Source: Streptomyces galbus | Lineage (GTDB): Bacteria; Actinomycetota; Actinomycetes; Streptomycetales; Streptomycetaceae | Reading direction: 5' to 3' | Assembly (NCBI RefSeq): GCF_005280195.1 | Contig: NZ_SZPR01000019.1 | Coordinates: 186,001 to 250,000, forward strand | DNA length: 64,000 bases | In this document: piece after piece, positions 17,029-25,300 of the stretch | How positions within the stretch are numbered: the first letter of the stretch is position 1 | How the letters are laid out: each line of letters starts with the position of its first letter | The notes under the pieces: model-generated | Database searches by the model: none | Told to the model about the DNA's origin: nothing | What the model saw: the letters and a program-made list of their open reading frames with translations, nothing else | Position numbers and translations under genes: made by a program

Positions 17029-18882
17029 GTGATCACTTCTGTCCTCGTGGCCAACCGGGGCGAGATCGCCCGCCGCGTCTTCCGCACCTGCGCCGCACTG
17101 GGCATCCGCACCGTCGCCGTGCACTCCGACGCCGACGCGCACGCCCTGCACACGCGCGTGGCCGACAGCGCCGTACGCCTGCCGGGCGCGGCACCCGCCG
17201 AGACGTACCTGCGCGGCGACCTGATCGTGAAGGCGGCCGTCGCGGCCGGCGCCGACGCCGTGCACCCCGGCTACGGCTTCCTGTCCGAGAACCCCGGCTT
17301 CGCGCGCGCCGTCCTCGACGCGGGCCTGGTGTGGATCGGGCCGCCGCCGCAGGCCATCGAGGCCATGGCGTCCAAGACCCGCGCCAAGGCGCTCATGGGC
17401 ATCGCACCGCTCGACGCGGCGCACGTCACCGAGGCCGACCTGCCCGTGCTGGTGAAGGCCGCCGCGGGCGGCGGCGGGCGCGGCATGCGCGTCGTGCGCC
17501 GCCTGGACGAGCTGGACCCCGCCCTGCGGGCCGCGCGCGCCGAGGCCGCGAGCGCCTTCGGCGACGGCGAGGTCTTCGTCGAGCCCTACCTGGAACACGG
17601 CCGCCACGTCGAGGTGCAGGTCCTCGCCGACACCCACGGCACGGTGTGGGCGCTCGGCACGCGCGACTGCTCCCTGCAGCGCCGCCACCAGAAGGTGATC
17701 GAGGAGGCGCCCGCCCCCGGGCTCACCCCGGCGCTCGACGAGGAGCTGCGCACCCTCGCCGTCCGCGCCGCACGCGCCGTGGACTACGTGGGCGCCGGCA
17801 CCGTCGAGTTCCTGGTCGCCGACGGCACCGCGCACTTCCTGGAGATGAACACCCGCCTCCAGGTCGAGCACCCGGTCACCGAGGAGGTCTTCGGCCTCGA
17901 CCTGGTCGCCGAGCAGATCCGGATCGCCGAGGGCGCCCCCCTGGCCGCCGAGCCGCCCCCCGCGCGCGGGCACGCCGTCGAGGCCCGCCTGTACGCCGAG
18001 GACCCGGCCGCCGACTGGGCCCCGCAGACCGGCACCCTGCACCACCTCGCCGTCCCCGACGGCGTCCGCCTCGACACCGGCTGTGCCGACGGCGACGAGA
18101 TCGGCGTCCACTACGACCCGATGATCGCCAAGGTGATCGCGCACGCCCCCACGCGCGCGGAGGCGGTGCGGAGACTGGCCGGCGCGCTGGAGCGCACGGC
18201 GATCCACGGCCCCGTCACCAACCGGGACCTGCTCGTGCGCTCCCTGCGCCACGAGGAGTTCACCTCCGCGCGCATGGACACCGGCTTCTACGACCGCCAC
18301 CTGGCCGCCCTCACCGAGCCCGCCGCCGACCCGCTCGCCCCCCTCGCCGCGGCCCTCGCCGACACCCACGGCCGCTCCCGCTTCGGCGGCTGGCGCAACC
18401 TGCCCTCGCAGCCGCAGGTGAAGCGGTACGTGATGGCGGGCCGCGAGCACGAGGTGCGCTACCGGCACACCCGCGACGGCCTCGCGGCGGACGACGTCCA
18501 GGTGATCCACGTGGACGCCTCGGCCGTCGTCCTGGAGACGGACGGTGTGCGCCGCCGCTTCGAGGTGGCCCGCCACGGCGACCGGGTCTGGGTGAACGGC
18601 ACCGCGCTCACCGCCCTGCCCCGCTTCCCCGACCCGACGGCCCAGCAGGCCCCCGGCTCCCTGCTCGCACCGATGCCGGGCACGGTCGTCAAGATCGCGG
18701 ACGGCCTCGTCACCGGATCGGGTGTCCGGGCCGGTGAACCGCTGCTGTGGCTCGAAGCGATGAAGATGCAACACCGCATCTCCGCACCGGTGACAGGGAC
18801 GGTGACGGCGGTGCAGGTGACGGAAGGACAGCAAGTGGAGGTGGGCACGCTCTTGGCGGTCGTCGAGAGCAACCAACCTTAG
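17029..18882 (+). CDS. acyl-CoA carboxylase alpha subunit (biotin carboxylase + BCCP)
   Basis: The 617-residue protein has a biotin carboxylase domain (about 1-440; ANRGEIARR, AAAGGGGRGMRVV ATP-grasp loop, EFLVADGTAHFLEMNTRLQVEHPVTE in two parts) and a C-terminal biotinyl domain with EAMKMQH, Lys579 being the biotinylation site. It loads CO2 onto its own biotin for the beta subunit. The region before the glycine loop (KALMGIAPLDAAHV) looks several residues shorter than in typical members, where an A-G-V-P segment is expected. The start is GTG 17029, 10 bases after the beta-subunit stop. Confidence 0.9.
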   Translation: MITSVLVANRGEIARRVFRTCAALGIRTVAVHSDADAHALHTRVADSAVRLPGAAPAETYLRGDLIVKAAVAAGADAVHPGYGFLSENPGFARAVLDAGLVWIGPPPQAIEAMASKTRAKALMGIAPLDAAHVTEADLPVLVKAAAGGGGRGMRVVRRLDELDPALRAARAEAASAFGDGEVFVEPYLEHGRHVEVQVLADTHGTVWALGTRDCSLQRRHQKVIEEAPAPGLTPALDEELRTLAVRAARAVDYVGAGTVEFLVADGTAHFLEMNTRLQVEHPVTEEVFGLDLVAEQIRIAEGAPLAAEPPPARGHAVEARLYAEDPAADWAPQTGTLHHLAVPDGVRLDTGCADGDEIGVHYDPMIAKVIAHAPTRAEAVRRLAGALERTAIHGPVTNRDLLVRSLRHEEFTSARMDTGFYDRHLAALTEPAADPLAPLAAALADTHGRSRFGGWRNLPSQPQVKRYVMAGREHEVRYRHTRDGLAADDVQVIHVDASAVVLETDGVRRRFEVARHGDRVWVNGTALTALPRFPDPTAQQAPGSLLAPMPGTVVKIADGLVTGSGVRAGEPLLWLEAMKMQHRISAPVTGTVTAVQVTEGQQVEVGTLLAVVESNQP

Positions 18883-18936
18883 GGGCGCGGGGAACTGCGC
18901 GCCCGGCCACCGACGACAGCCACCCGGAGGACGACA

Positions 18937-20067
18937 GTGACCACCCTCATCGAACCCGAAGAGCACCAGGCCCTCCGCAAGGCGGTAGCGGCCTTCGCCC
19001 AAAGCCACCGGGACGTCGCCCACCGCGACCTGTGGCGGCAGGCTGCCGAGCTGGGCTACATCGGCGTCAACCTGCCGGAGGCATACGGCGGGGGAGGCGG
19101 CGGCATCGCCGAACTCTCCCTCGTCCTCGAAGAGCTCGGCACCGCGGGCAACCCCCTGCTCATGATGATCGTCTCCCCGGCGATCTGCGGCACCGTGATC
19201 GCCCGCTTCGGCACCGAGGCCCAGAAGCGCGAGTGGCTGCCCGCCCTCGCCGACGGCTCCCGCCTGATGGCGTTCGGCATCACCGAGCCCGACGCCGGCT
19301 CCAACAGCCACCGCATCACCACCACGGCCCGCCGCGACGGCGCCGACTGGCTGCTCACCGGCCGCAAGGTCTTCGTCTCCGGCGTGGACATCGCGGACGC
19401 CACCCTGATCGTCGGCCGCACCGAGGACGCCCGCACCGGACGCCTCAAGCCCTGCCTGTTCATCGTCCCGCGGGACGCGCCCGGCTTCACCCGCCGCCGG
19501 ATCGACATGGAACTGCACAGCGAGGAGAAGCAGTTCGAGCTGGTCCTGGACGACGTGCGGCTGCCCGCCGACGCGTTGGTGGGCGACGAGGACGCCGGTC
19601 TGCTCCAGCTGTTCGCCGGGCTCAACCCCGAGCGCATCATGACGGCGGCCTTCGCGATCGGCATGGGGCGCCACGCCCTGGCCCGCGCGGTGGAGTACGC
19701 GCGCGAGCGCACCGTGTGGAAGGTCCCCATCGGCGCCCACCAGGCCGTCGCCCACCCGCTCGCCCAGGCCCACATCGAGCTGGAGCTGGCCCGCCTGATG
19801 ATGCAGAAGGCGGCCCACCTCTACGACGCGGGGGACGACGTCGGCGCGGGCGAGGCGGCGAACATGGCGAAGTACGCGGCGGGGGAGGCCTGCGTGAAGG
19901 CGGTCGACCAGGCGGTGCACACCCTCGGCGGGAACGGCCTGACGCGTGAGTTCGGCTTGGCCCGGCTGATCACGGCCGCGCGCGTGGCTCGTATCGCCCC
20001 GGTGAGCCGGGAGATGATTCTCAACTACGTCTCCCACCAGACCCTCGGTCTGCCCAAGTCGTACTGA
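18937..20067 (+). CDS. acyl-CoA dehydrogenase, isovaleryl/citronellyl-CoA type
   Basis: The 376-residue flavoprotein introduces the alpha-beta double bond into acyl-CoA. It shows FAD contacts in AFGITEPDAGSNSH and the C-terminal HTLGGNGLTREFGLARL. The C-terminal glutamate position of MCAD-like enzymes (Y-E-G-T) reads IAPVS, whereas Glu232 in NPERIMTAAF aligns with the catalytic Glu of isovaleryl-CoA dehydrogenase (LERL). This favours a branched substrate such as isovaleryl- or citronellyl-CoA. The GTG start at 18937 has a strong GGAGG site nine bases upstream. It follows the carboxylase genes after 54 bases. Confidence 0.9.
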   Translation: MTTLIEPEEHQALRKAVAAFAQSHRDVAHRDLWRQAAELGYIGVNLPEAYGGGGGGIAELSLVLEELGTAGNPLLMMIVSPAICGTVIARFGTEAQKREWLPALADGSRLMAFGITEPDAGSNSHRITTTARRDGADWLLTGRKVFVSGVDIADATLIVGRTEDARTGRLKPCLFIVPRDAPGFTRRRIDMELHSEEKQFELVLDDVRLPADALVGDEDAGLLQLFAGLNPERIMTAAFAIGMGRHALARAVEYARERTVWKVPIGAHQAVAHPLAQAHIELELARLMMQKAAHLYDAGDDVGAGEAANMAKYAAGEACVKAVDQAVHTLGGNGLTREFGLARLITAARVARIAPVSREMILNYVSHQTLGLPKSY

Positions 20068-20069
20068 CG

Positions 20070-20087
20070 ACGCACGCCGGCGTGCGT
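20070..20087. promoter_or_regulatory. 18-bp perfect palindrome between operon genes
   Basis: ACGCACGCCGGCGTGCGT lies between the dehydrogenase stop and the ligase start, just before its GAGGAGGA ribosome site. It may be an internal operator, an attenuator hairpin or an RNA-stability element. Confidence 0.4.
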
Positions 20088-20098
20088 GAGGAGGAACC

Positions 20099-21667
20099 GT
20101 GTTCCGCAGCGAGTACGCAGACGTTCCGCCCGTCGACCTGCCCATCCACGAGGCCGTGCTGGGCGGTGCCGCCGAGTTCGGCGACCGGCCGGCGCTGATC
20201 GACGGCACGGACGGCACCACGCTCACGTACGAACAGGTCGACCGCTTCCACCGCCGGGTGGCCGCCGCGCTCGCCGAGGCCGGGGTGCGCAAGGGCGACG
20301 TGCTGGCCCTGCACAGCCCCAACACGGTCGCCTTCCCGCTCGCGTTCTACGCGGCCACGCGCGCGGGCGCCTCGGTCACCACCGTGCACCCGCTGTGCAC
20401 GCCCGAGGAGTTCGCCAAGCAGCTCGGCGACTCGGGGGCCCGCTGGATCGTCACCGTCTCCCCGCTGCTGGCGACGGCCCGACGCGCGGCCGAACTCGCG
20501 GGCGGCGTCGAGGAGGTCTTCGTCTGCGACAGCGCGCCCGGCCACCGTTCGCTGATCGACATGCTCGCCTCCCGCGCCCCCGAGCCCCGGCCCGACATCG
20601 ACCCCGCCGAGGACGTGGCGGCCCTGCCGTACTCCTCGGGCACGACCGGCGTCCCCAAGGGCGTGATGCTCACCCACCGCCAGATCGCCACCAACCTCGC
20701 CCAGCTCGAGCCCGCGATCCCGGCGGGACCGGACGACCGCATCCTCGCCGTGCTGCCGTTCTTCCACATCTACGGGCTGACCGCCCTGATGAACGCCCCC
20801 CTGCGCAAGGGCGCCACGGTCGTCGTGCTGCCCCGCTTCGAGCTGGAGGCGTTCCTCGCCGCGATCCAGACCCACCGCATCACCGGGCTGTACGTGGCGC
20901 CGCCGATCGTGCTGGCCCTCGCCAAGCACCCGGCGGTCGCGCAGTACGACCTGTCGTCCCTGCGGTACGTCATCAGCGCCGCCGCGCCCCTGGACGCCGA
21001 CCTCGCCGCCGCGTGCGCGCAGCGGCTGGGCCTGCCGCCGGTCGGCCAGGCGTACGGCATGACCGAGCTGTCCCCGGGCACGCACGTGGTCCCGCTGGAC
21101 GCCATGGAGGAGGCCCCGCCCGGCACCGTCGGCAAGCTCATCGCCGGGACCGAGATGCGCGTGGTCTCCCTCGACGACCCCGGCAAGGACCTCGGCGTCG
21201 GCGAGGCGGGCGAGATCCTGATCCGCGGCCCGCAGGTCATGAAGGGCTACCTGGGGCGCCCCGACGCCACCGGGGCGATGATCGACGCCGACGGCTGGCT
21301 GCACACCGGCGACGTCGGCCACGTCGACCGGGACGGCTGGCTGTTCGTCGTCGACCGGGTCAAGGAACTCATCAAGTACAAGGGCTTCCAGGTCGCCCCG
21401 GCCGAGCTGGAGGCGCTGCTGCTCACCCACCCGGGCATCGCGGACGCGGCCGTCGTCGGCGCCCGCGACGACGACCGCAACGAGGTGCCGCACGCCTACG
21501 TGGTCCGCCAGCCCACCGCCGCCGACCTCTCCGCGGGCGAGGTCATGATGTACGTCGCCGAGCGGGTCGCCCCGTACAAGCGCGTGCGCCGCGTCACCTT
21601 CATCGACGCCGTGCCGCGCGCCGTGTCCGGGAAGATCCTGCGCCGGCAGCTCAGGGAGCGCACATGA
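20099..21667 (+). CDS. AMP-binding acyl-CoA ligase, cinnamate/4-coumarate:CoA ligase type
   Basis: The 522-residue ANL-superfamily enzyme adenylates a carboxylic acid and transfers it to CoA. P-loop LPYSSGTTGVPKGVM is at about 177-191, GQAYGMTELSPG at about 318-329, the hinge GWLHTGDVGHVDRDGWLFVVDR about 399-420 and the C-terminal Lys in SGKILRRQL. Its length (522) and sequence agree with what I recall of ScCCL, the cinnamate:CoA ligase of S. coelicolor. In this operon it would activate the acid whose CoA ester is then dehydrogenated, carboxylated and hydrated. The GTG start at 20099 has GAGGAGGA six bases upstream. Confidence 0.88.
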   Translation: MFRSEYADVPPVDLPIHEAVLGGAAEFGDRPALIDGTDGTTLTYEQVDRFHRRVAAALAEAGVRKGDVLALHSPNTVAFPLAFYAATRAGASVTTVHPLCTPEEFAKQLGDSGARWIVTVSPLLATARRAAELAGGVEEVFVCDSAPGHRSLIDMLASRAPEPRPDIDPAEDVAALPYSSGTTGVPKGVMLTHRQIATNLAQLEPAIPAGPDDRILAVLPFFHIYGLTALMNAPLRKGATVVVLPRFELEAFLAAIQTHRITGLYVAPPIVLALAKHPAVAQYDLSSLRYVISAAAPLDADLAAACAQRLGLPPVGQAYGMTELSPGTHVVPLDAMEEAPPGTVGKLIAGTEMRVVSLDDPGKDLGVGEAGEILIRGPQVMKGYLGRPDATGAMIDADGWLHTGDVGHVDRDGWLFVVDRVKELIKYKGFQVAPAELEALLLTHPGIADAAVVGARDDDRNEVPHAYVVRQPTAADLSAGEVMMYVAERVAPYKRVRRVTFIDAVPRAVSGKILRRQLRERT

Positions 21668-22407
21668 CACTGATCGGCCGTACCCGCGCGCGGGGCGTGG
21701 AGACCCTCGCGCTCGACTCCCCGGACAACCGCAACGCCCTCTCGGCGGCGCTGGTCGCCGAACTCGCGGGGGCGCTCGCGGACTGCGCCGAGGACCCCGG
21801 TGTCCGCGCCGTCGTGCTCACCCACACCGGGGGCACGTTCAGCGCCGGCGCCGACCTGCGGGACCCGCCGCACCCGGACGCGCTCGTGGACCTGCTCCGC
21901 CGGATCGTGGAGCTGCCCCGCCCGGTGGTCGCGCGGGTCACCGGCCACGTCCGCGCGGGCGGCCTCGGCCTCCTGGCCGCCTGCGACATCGCGGTCGCGT
22001 CCCGCGCGGCGACCTTCGCGTTCACCGAGGTGCGCATCGGCGTGGCCCCCGCCGTCATCTCGCTGACCCTCCTGGACCGCGCCGACCCGCGCGCCCTGGC
22101 CCGTTACTACCTCACCGGCGAGCGCTTCGACGCCGTCGAGGCGGCCCGCACCGGCCTGCTCACCGCGGCCGCGGGCGACGGCGAGGAGGTGGAGGCCGTC
22201 CTCGACCCGGTCCTCGACGGGCTGCGGCGATCCGCGCCCGAGGCCCTGGCCGAGACGAAGCGGCTGCTCACGGCTAGGGTGCTGGAGACCTTCGACCGGG
22301 ACGCGGCCACCCTGACCGCGCTCTCGGGCCGGCTGTTCGCCTCCCCGCCGGCCCGCGAGGGGATGACGGCCTTCCTCGAACGACGGGATCCCTCATGGGT
22401 GCTGTGA
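21664..22407 (+). CDS. enoyl-CoA hydratase/isomerase family protein
   Basis: The 247-residue crotonase-fold protein has the oxyanion motifs GTFSAGADLRDP (about 59-70) and GHVRAGGLGLLAACDIAVA (in two parts, about 95-115). Glu-containing hydratase positions are only partly conserved (FTEVRIGVAP), so hydratase or isomerase/lyase activity remain possible. In the operon it would act on the unsaturated or carboxylated CoA ester, as AtuE or LiuC does. Its ATG overlaps the ligase stop (ATGA), and its 3' end overlaps the TetR gene by 13 bases. Confidence 0.85.
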   Translation: MTLIGRTRARGVETLALDSPDNRNALSAALVAELAGALADCAEDPGVRAVVLTHTGGTFSAGADLRDPPHPDALVDLLRRIVELPRPVVARVTGHVRAGGLGLLAACDIAVASRAATFAFTEVRIGVAPAVISLTLLDRADPRALARYYLTGERFDAVEAARTGLLTAAAGDGEEVEAVLDPVLDGLRRSAPEALAETKRLLTARVLETFDRDAATLTALSGRLFASPPAREGMTAFLERRDPSWVL

Positions 22408-23030
22408 CCGGTGCCTCGGCCGGTGCCGCGACGGCGGACCAGCGCGCGGAGCGCCTCCCCAAGCAGGACCGCAGCCGCGCGACCCGGCAGCGGCTCCTGG
22501 AGGCCGCCGTGGCCTGCCTCGCCGAGCGCGGCTGGGCGGGCTCCACGGTCTCCGTCGTCGCCGAGCGCGCCGGTGTCTCCCGGGGCGCCGCCCAGCACCA
22601 CTTCCGCACCCGTGAGGACCTGTTCACCGCAGCCGTCGAGTACGTCGCCGAGGAGCGCTCCACGGCCCTGCGCGCCCTCTTCCCGCAGGGCGCGGCCGGC
22701 GACCGGCGCGCCGTCGTCGCCGCCCTGGTGGACCTGTACACCGGCCCGCTGTTCCGGGCCGCCCTGCACCTGTGGGTCGCCGCCTCCGACGAGGAGCAGC
22801 TCCGCCCGAGGGTCACCGAGCTGGAGGCCCGCGTCGGCCGGGAGACCCACCGCATAGCCGTCGAGCTGCTCGGCGCCGACGAGTCCCGCCCCGGCGTCCG
22901 CGAGACCGTCCAGGGGCTGCTGGACATGGCCCGCGGCCTGGGCCTCGCCAACCTCCTCACCGACGACACGACCCGCCGCACCCGCGTGGTGGCGCAATGG
23001 GCGGCCCTCCTGGACACGGCCCTCGCCTGA
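22395..23030 (+). CDS. TetR-family regulator, last gene of the acyl-CoA operon
   Basis: The 211-residue protein has an N-terminal TetR helix-turn-helix (residues about 22-68: TRQRLLEAAVACLAERGW, VAERAGVSRGAAQHHFRTRE). The C-terminal ligand domain is variable and probably senses an acyl-CoA, as AtuR does in Pseudomonas. The gene overlaps the hydratase gene by 13 bases, so it is co-expressed with the pathway. The inverted repeat over the operon -35 at 12914 is the best candidate operator. The start ATG 22395 was chosen for this overlap; the downstream Lys/Arg-rich LPKQDRSRATRQ is the usual pre-HTH region. Confidence 0.85.
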   Translation: MGAVTGASAGAATADQRAERLPKQDRSRATRQRLLEAAVACLAERGWAGSTVSVVAERAGVSRGAAQHHFRTREDLFTAAVEYVAEERSTALRALFPQGAAGDRRAVVAALVDLYTGPLFRAALHLWVAASDEEQLRPRVTELEARVGRETHRIAVELLGADESRPGVRETVQGLLDMARGLGLANLLTDDTTRRTRVVAQWAALLDTALA

Positions 23031-23082
23031 GCCTGAGCTTGAGCCGCCGCCGGGCCGGACGTCGCCGATGTCGACGGCCCCC

Positions 23083-23775
23083 TCAGGGGCTCAGCCGCTC
23101 CACGCGCCAGCCGCCGGCCGGCTCGGCGACGTAGGCCAGGCGGTCGTGCAGGCGGTTCAGCCGGCCCTGCCAGAACTCCACGCGTTCGGGCGTGACCCGG
23201 AAGCCGCCCCAGTGCGGCGGCACGGGCACCTGCTCGCCCTCCGGGTAGCGGGCCTCCAGCTCGGCGTACGCCGCGTCCAGCCCGTCGCGTGAGGCGATCA
23301 CCGTGGACTGGGCGCTCGCCCAGGCGCCGAGCTGGGAGCCGTGCGGCCGGGTCCGGAAGTACGCGGCGGTCTCGTCGCGCCCGGTGCGTCGGGCCACGCC
23401 CCGCACGACGACCTGCCGGGCCATCGGGTGCCAGGGGAACAGCAGCGAGACGTGGGGGTTCTCGGCGAGGTCGCGGCCCTTGCGGGAGTCGTAGTTGGTG
23501 TAGAAGACGAAGCCCCGCTCGTCGAACTGCTTCAGCAGCACCGTGCGCGAGCTGGGCCGGCCCTCGGCGTCGGCCGTGGAGACGACCATCGCGTTCGGCT
23601 CGAAGAGGTGGGCCTCCAGGGCCGCGTCCCGGAACCAGCGGGCGAACTGCTCCACCGGCGTCGCGGCCAGGTCGGACACGTCGAGGCCCTCGGCCCGGTA
23701 CTGCTTGCGCATCGACGCGGGATCGGGCGCGGGTTCGGCGGCGGGATCGTACGGGACGGCGTCTCGGTCGCTCAC
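23083..23775 (-). CDS. pdxH: pyridoxine/pyridoxamine 5'-phosphate oxidase
   Basis: The 230-residue FMN enzyme makes pyridoxal 5'-phosphate. Family landmarks are clear: SRTVLLKQFDERGFVFYTNY, SRKGRDLAENP, FPWHPMARQVVVRG, SxQSTVIASRDGL, the substrate-binding PVPPHWGGFRVTPERVEFWQG and C-terminal RLHDRLAYV. The start is taken as GTG 23775 because CAAGAT lies 6 bases upstream on the minus strand (leaderless); an ATG at 23793 is the alternative. It is divergent from the citrate synthase gene across about 300 bases. Confidence 0.93.
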   Translation of the reverse strand: MSDRDAVPYDPAAEPAPDPASMRKQYRAEGLDVSDLAATPVEQFARWFRDAALEAHLFEPNAMVVSTADAEGRPSSRTVLLKQFDERGFVFYTNYDSRKGRDLAENPHVSLLFPWHPMARQVVVRGVARRTGRDETAAYFRTRPHGSQLGAWASAQSTVIASRDGLDAAYAELEARYPEGEQVPVPPHWGGFRVTPERVEFWQGRLNRLHDRLAYVAEPAGGWRVERLSP

Positions 23776-24078
23776 ATGGTCATCTTGCCGCATGGTCCGC
23801 CCGCACCGCCCGGCCCGCGGACCGGAAGCCCCCCGGCCGACCGAGATGGCACTGAGTGCCGCGGGGGCTCCCCAAAGGTGGCACTCCGGGGATATCGTGC
23901 TGGTGCCGTGCCGGTGGGGTGACCGCCGACCGCACGGGGCATCACAGGGGTGAGCGCCCAGGACCGCGAGCCGGGACACGACCGCGGATCCACGGGCCCC
24001 TCACCCTCCCCAGCCGCCCGACACCTGGTCGTCCCCCCGGACGCACCACCTGTCACTCACCTCACGAGGAGCCGCCTG
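23776..24078. other. pdxH-citrate synthase divergent intergenic region
   Basis: The region contains the candidate pdxH -10 (CAAGAT, minus strand, 23782-23787) and an inverted repeat GGCACT-G-AGTGCC at 23848-23860 with a further TGGCACT half-site at 23879-23885. A GATATCGT sequence at 23891 could be part of a plus-strand -10. No reading frame here looks coding. Confidence 0.5.
23848..23860. promoter_or_regulatory. candidate operator, perfect 6-1-6 inverted repeat
   Basis: GGCACT-G-AGTGCC is perfectly symmetrical and preceded by T, and the TGGCACT half-site recurs at 23879-23885. It lies between divergent pdxH and citrate synthase genes. The core resembles half a CIRCE element but lacks the 9-base spacer, so HrcA is not assigned. 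Confidence 0.45.
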
Positions 24079-25179
24079 ATGTCCGACTTCGTACCCGGGC
24101 TCGAGGGAGTCGTCGCATTCGAGACCGAGATCGCCGAACCGGACAAGGAGGGCGGCGCCCTGCGGTACCGGGGCGTCGACATCGAGGACCTGGTCGGTCA
24201 CGTCTCCTTCGGCAACGTCTGGGGCCTGCTCGTGGACGGCGCCTTCAACCCCGGCCTGCCGCCCGCCGAGCCGTTCCCCATCCCCGTCCACTCCGGCGAC
24301 ATCCGCGTGGACGTGCAGTCCGCGCTGGCCATGCTCGCCCCCGTCTGGGGCCTGAAACCGCTCCTCGACATCGACGCCGACCAGGCCCGTGACGACCTCG
24401 CGCGTGCCGCCGTCATGGCCCTGTCCTACGTCGCCCAGTCCGCCCGCGGCCAGGGCCTGCCCATGGTCCCGCAGAGCGAGATAGACCAGGCGCAGTCCGT
24501 CGTCGAGCGGTTCATGATCCGCTGGCGGGGCGAGCCCGACCCCAAGCACGTGGCCGCCGTGGACGCCTACTGGACGTCCGCCGCCGAGCACGGCATGAAC
24601 GCCTCCACCTTCACCGCCCGCGTCATCGCCTCCACCGGCGCCGACGTCGCCGCGGCCCTCTCGGGCGCCGTGGGCGCCATGTCCGGCCCGCTGCACGGCG
24701 GCGCCCCCTCGCGCGTGCTCGGGATGATCGAGGAGATCGAGCGCACCGGCGACGCCGAGGCGTACGTCAAGCAGGCCCTCGACCGGGGCGAGCGCCTGAT
24801 GGGCTTCGGGCACCGCGTCTACCGCGCCGAGGACCCCCGCGCCCGCGTCCTGCGCCGCACTGCGCGCGAGCTGGGCGCCCCCCGCTTCGAGATCGCCGAG
24901 GCGCTGGAGAAGGCCGCGCTGGAGGAGCTGCACAACCGCCGCCCCGACCGCGTCCTCGCCACGAACGTCGAGTTCTGGGCCGCCATCGTCCTGGACTTCG
25001 CCGAGGTCCCGGCGCACATGTTCACCTCGATGTTCACCTGCGCCCGCACCGCGGGCTGGTCGGCGCACATCCTGGAGCAGAAGCGCACCGGCCGCCTGGT
25101 GCGCCCGTCCGCCCGCTACATCGGCCCCGGCCCGCGCGACCCGCGCGAGATCGAGGGGTACGCGGACATCGCCTCCTGA
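24079..25179 (+). CDS. citrate synthase 2 family protein with NVEF in place of NVDF
   Basis: The 366-residue protein is a small (type I-like) citrate synthase, condensing oxaloacetate with acetyl-CoA or a related acyl-CoA. The catalytic histidines are visible: His206 in SGPLHGGAPSR and His245 in GFGHRVYRAEDPR. The third catalytic residue, normally Asp in N-V-D-F, is Glu298 (NVEFWAAIVLDF). The start at ATG 24079 follows an ACGAGGAG ribosome site. It may be a second citrate or methylcitrate synthase isoenzyme; the altered acid makes the exact activity uncertain. Confidence 0.85.
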   Translation: MSDFVPGLEGVVAFETEIAEPDKEGGALRYRGVDIEDLVGHVSFGNVWGLLVDGAFNPGLPPAEPFPIPVHSGDIRVDVQSALAMLAPVWGLKPLLDIDADQARDDLARAAVMALSYVAQSARGQGLPMVPQSEIDQAQSVVERFMIRWRGEPDPKHVAAVDAYWTSAAEHGMNASTFTARVIASTGADVAAALSGAVGAMSGPLHGGAPSRVLGMIEEIERTGDAEAYVKQALDRGERLMGFGHRVYRAEDPRARVLRRTARELGAPRFEIAEALEKAALEELHNRRPDRVLATNVEFWAAIVLDFAEVPAHMFTSMFTCARTAGWSAHILEQKRTGRLVRPSARYIGPGPRDPREIEGYADIAS

Positions 25180-25228
25180 GGCGGTCACCCGCTTCCTGAG
25201 GCGGTCACCCGCTTCCTGAGGCGGTCAG
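25174..25228 (+). repeat. 20-bp tandem repeat over the citrate synthase stop codon
   Basis: The unit GCGGTCACCCGCTTCCTGAG is repeated exactly (25181-25200, 25201-25220), flanked by partial units on both sides. The citrate synthase TGA (25177-25179) lies in the first, partial unit, and the following units repeat the TGA. Confidence 0.85.
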
Positions 25229-25263
25229 CCAATTGCCGGGGCTGTCGCCGAGCGGCTGCCGTG

Positions 25264-25294
25264 ACCGGCGGTGCGGGTCCGTGGCACCGCCGGT
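25264..25294. terminator. bidirectional terminator
   Basis: An 11-bp stem (ACCGGCGGTGC and complement) closes a 9-base loop between the convergent citrate synthase and hydrolase genes. Confidence 0.75.
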
Positions 25295-25300
25295 CCGGGG

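Noticed and set aside
16912..20325. Minus-strand frame of 1137 codons opposite the carboxylase alpha and dehydrogenase genes
   Set aside because: Antisense shadow of highly conserved enzymes with no recognisable domain.
23848..23885. CIRCE-like HrcA element
   Set aside because: The half-sites resemble CIRCE but the required 9-base spacer is absent and no chaperone gene is adjacent.
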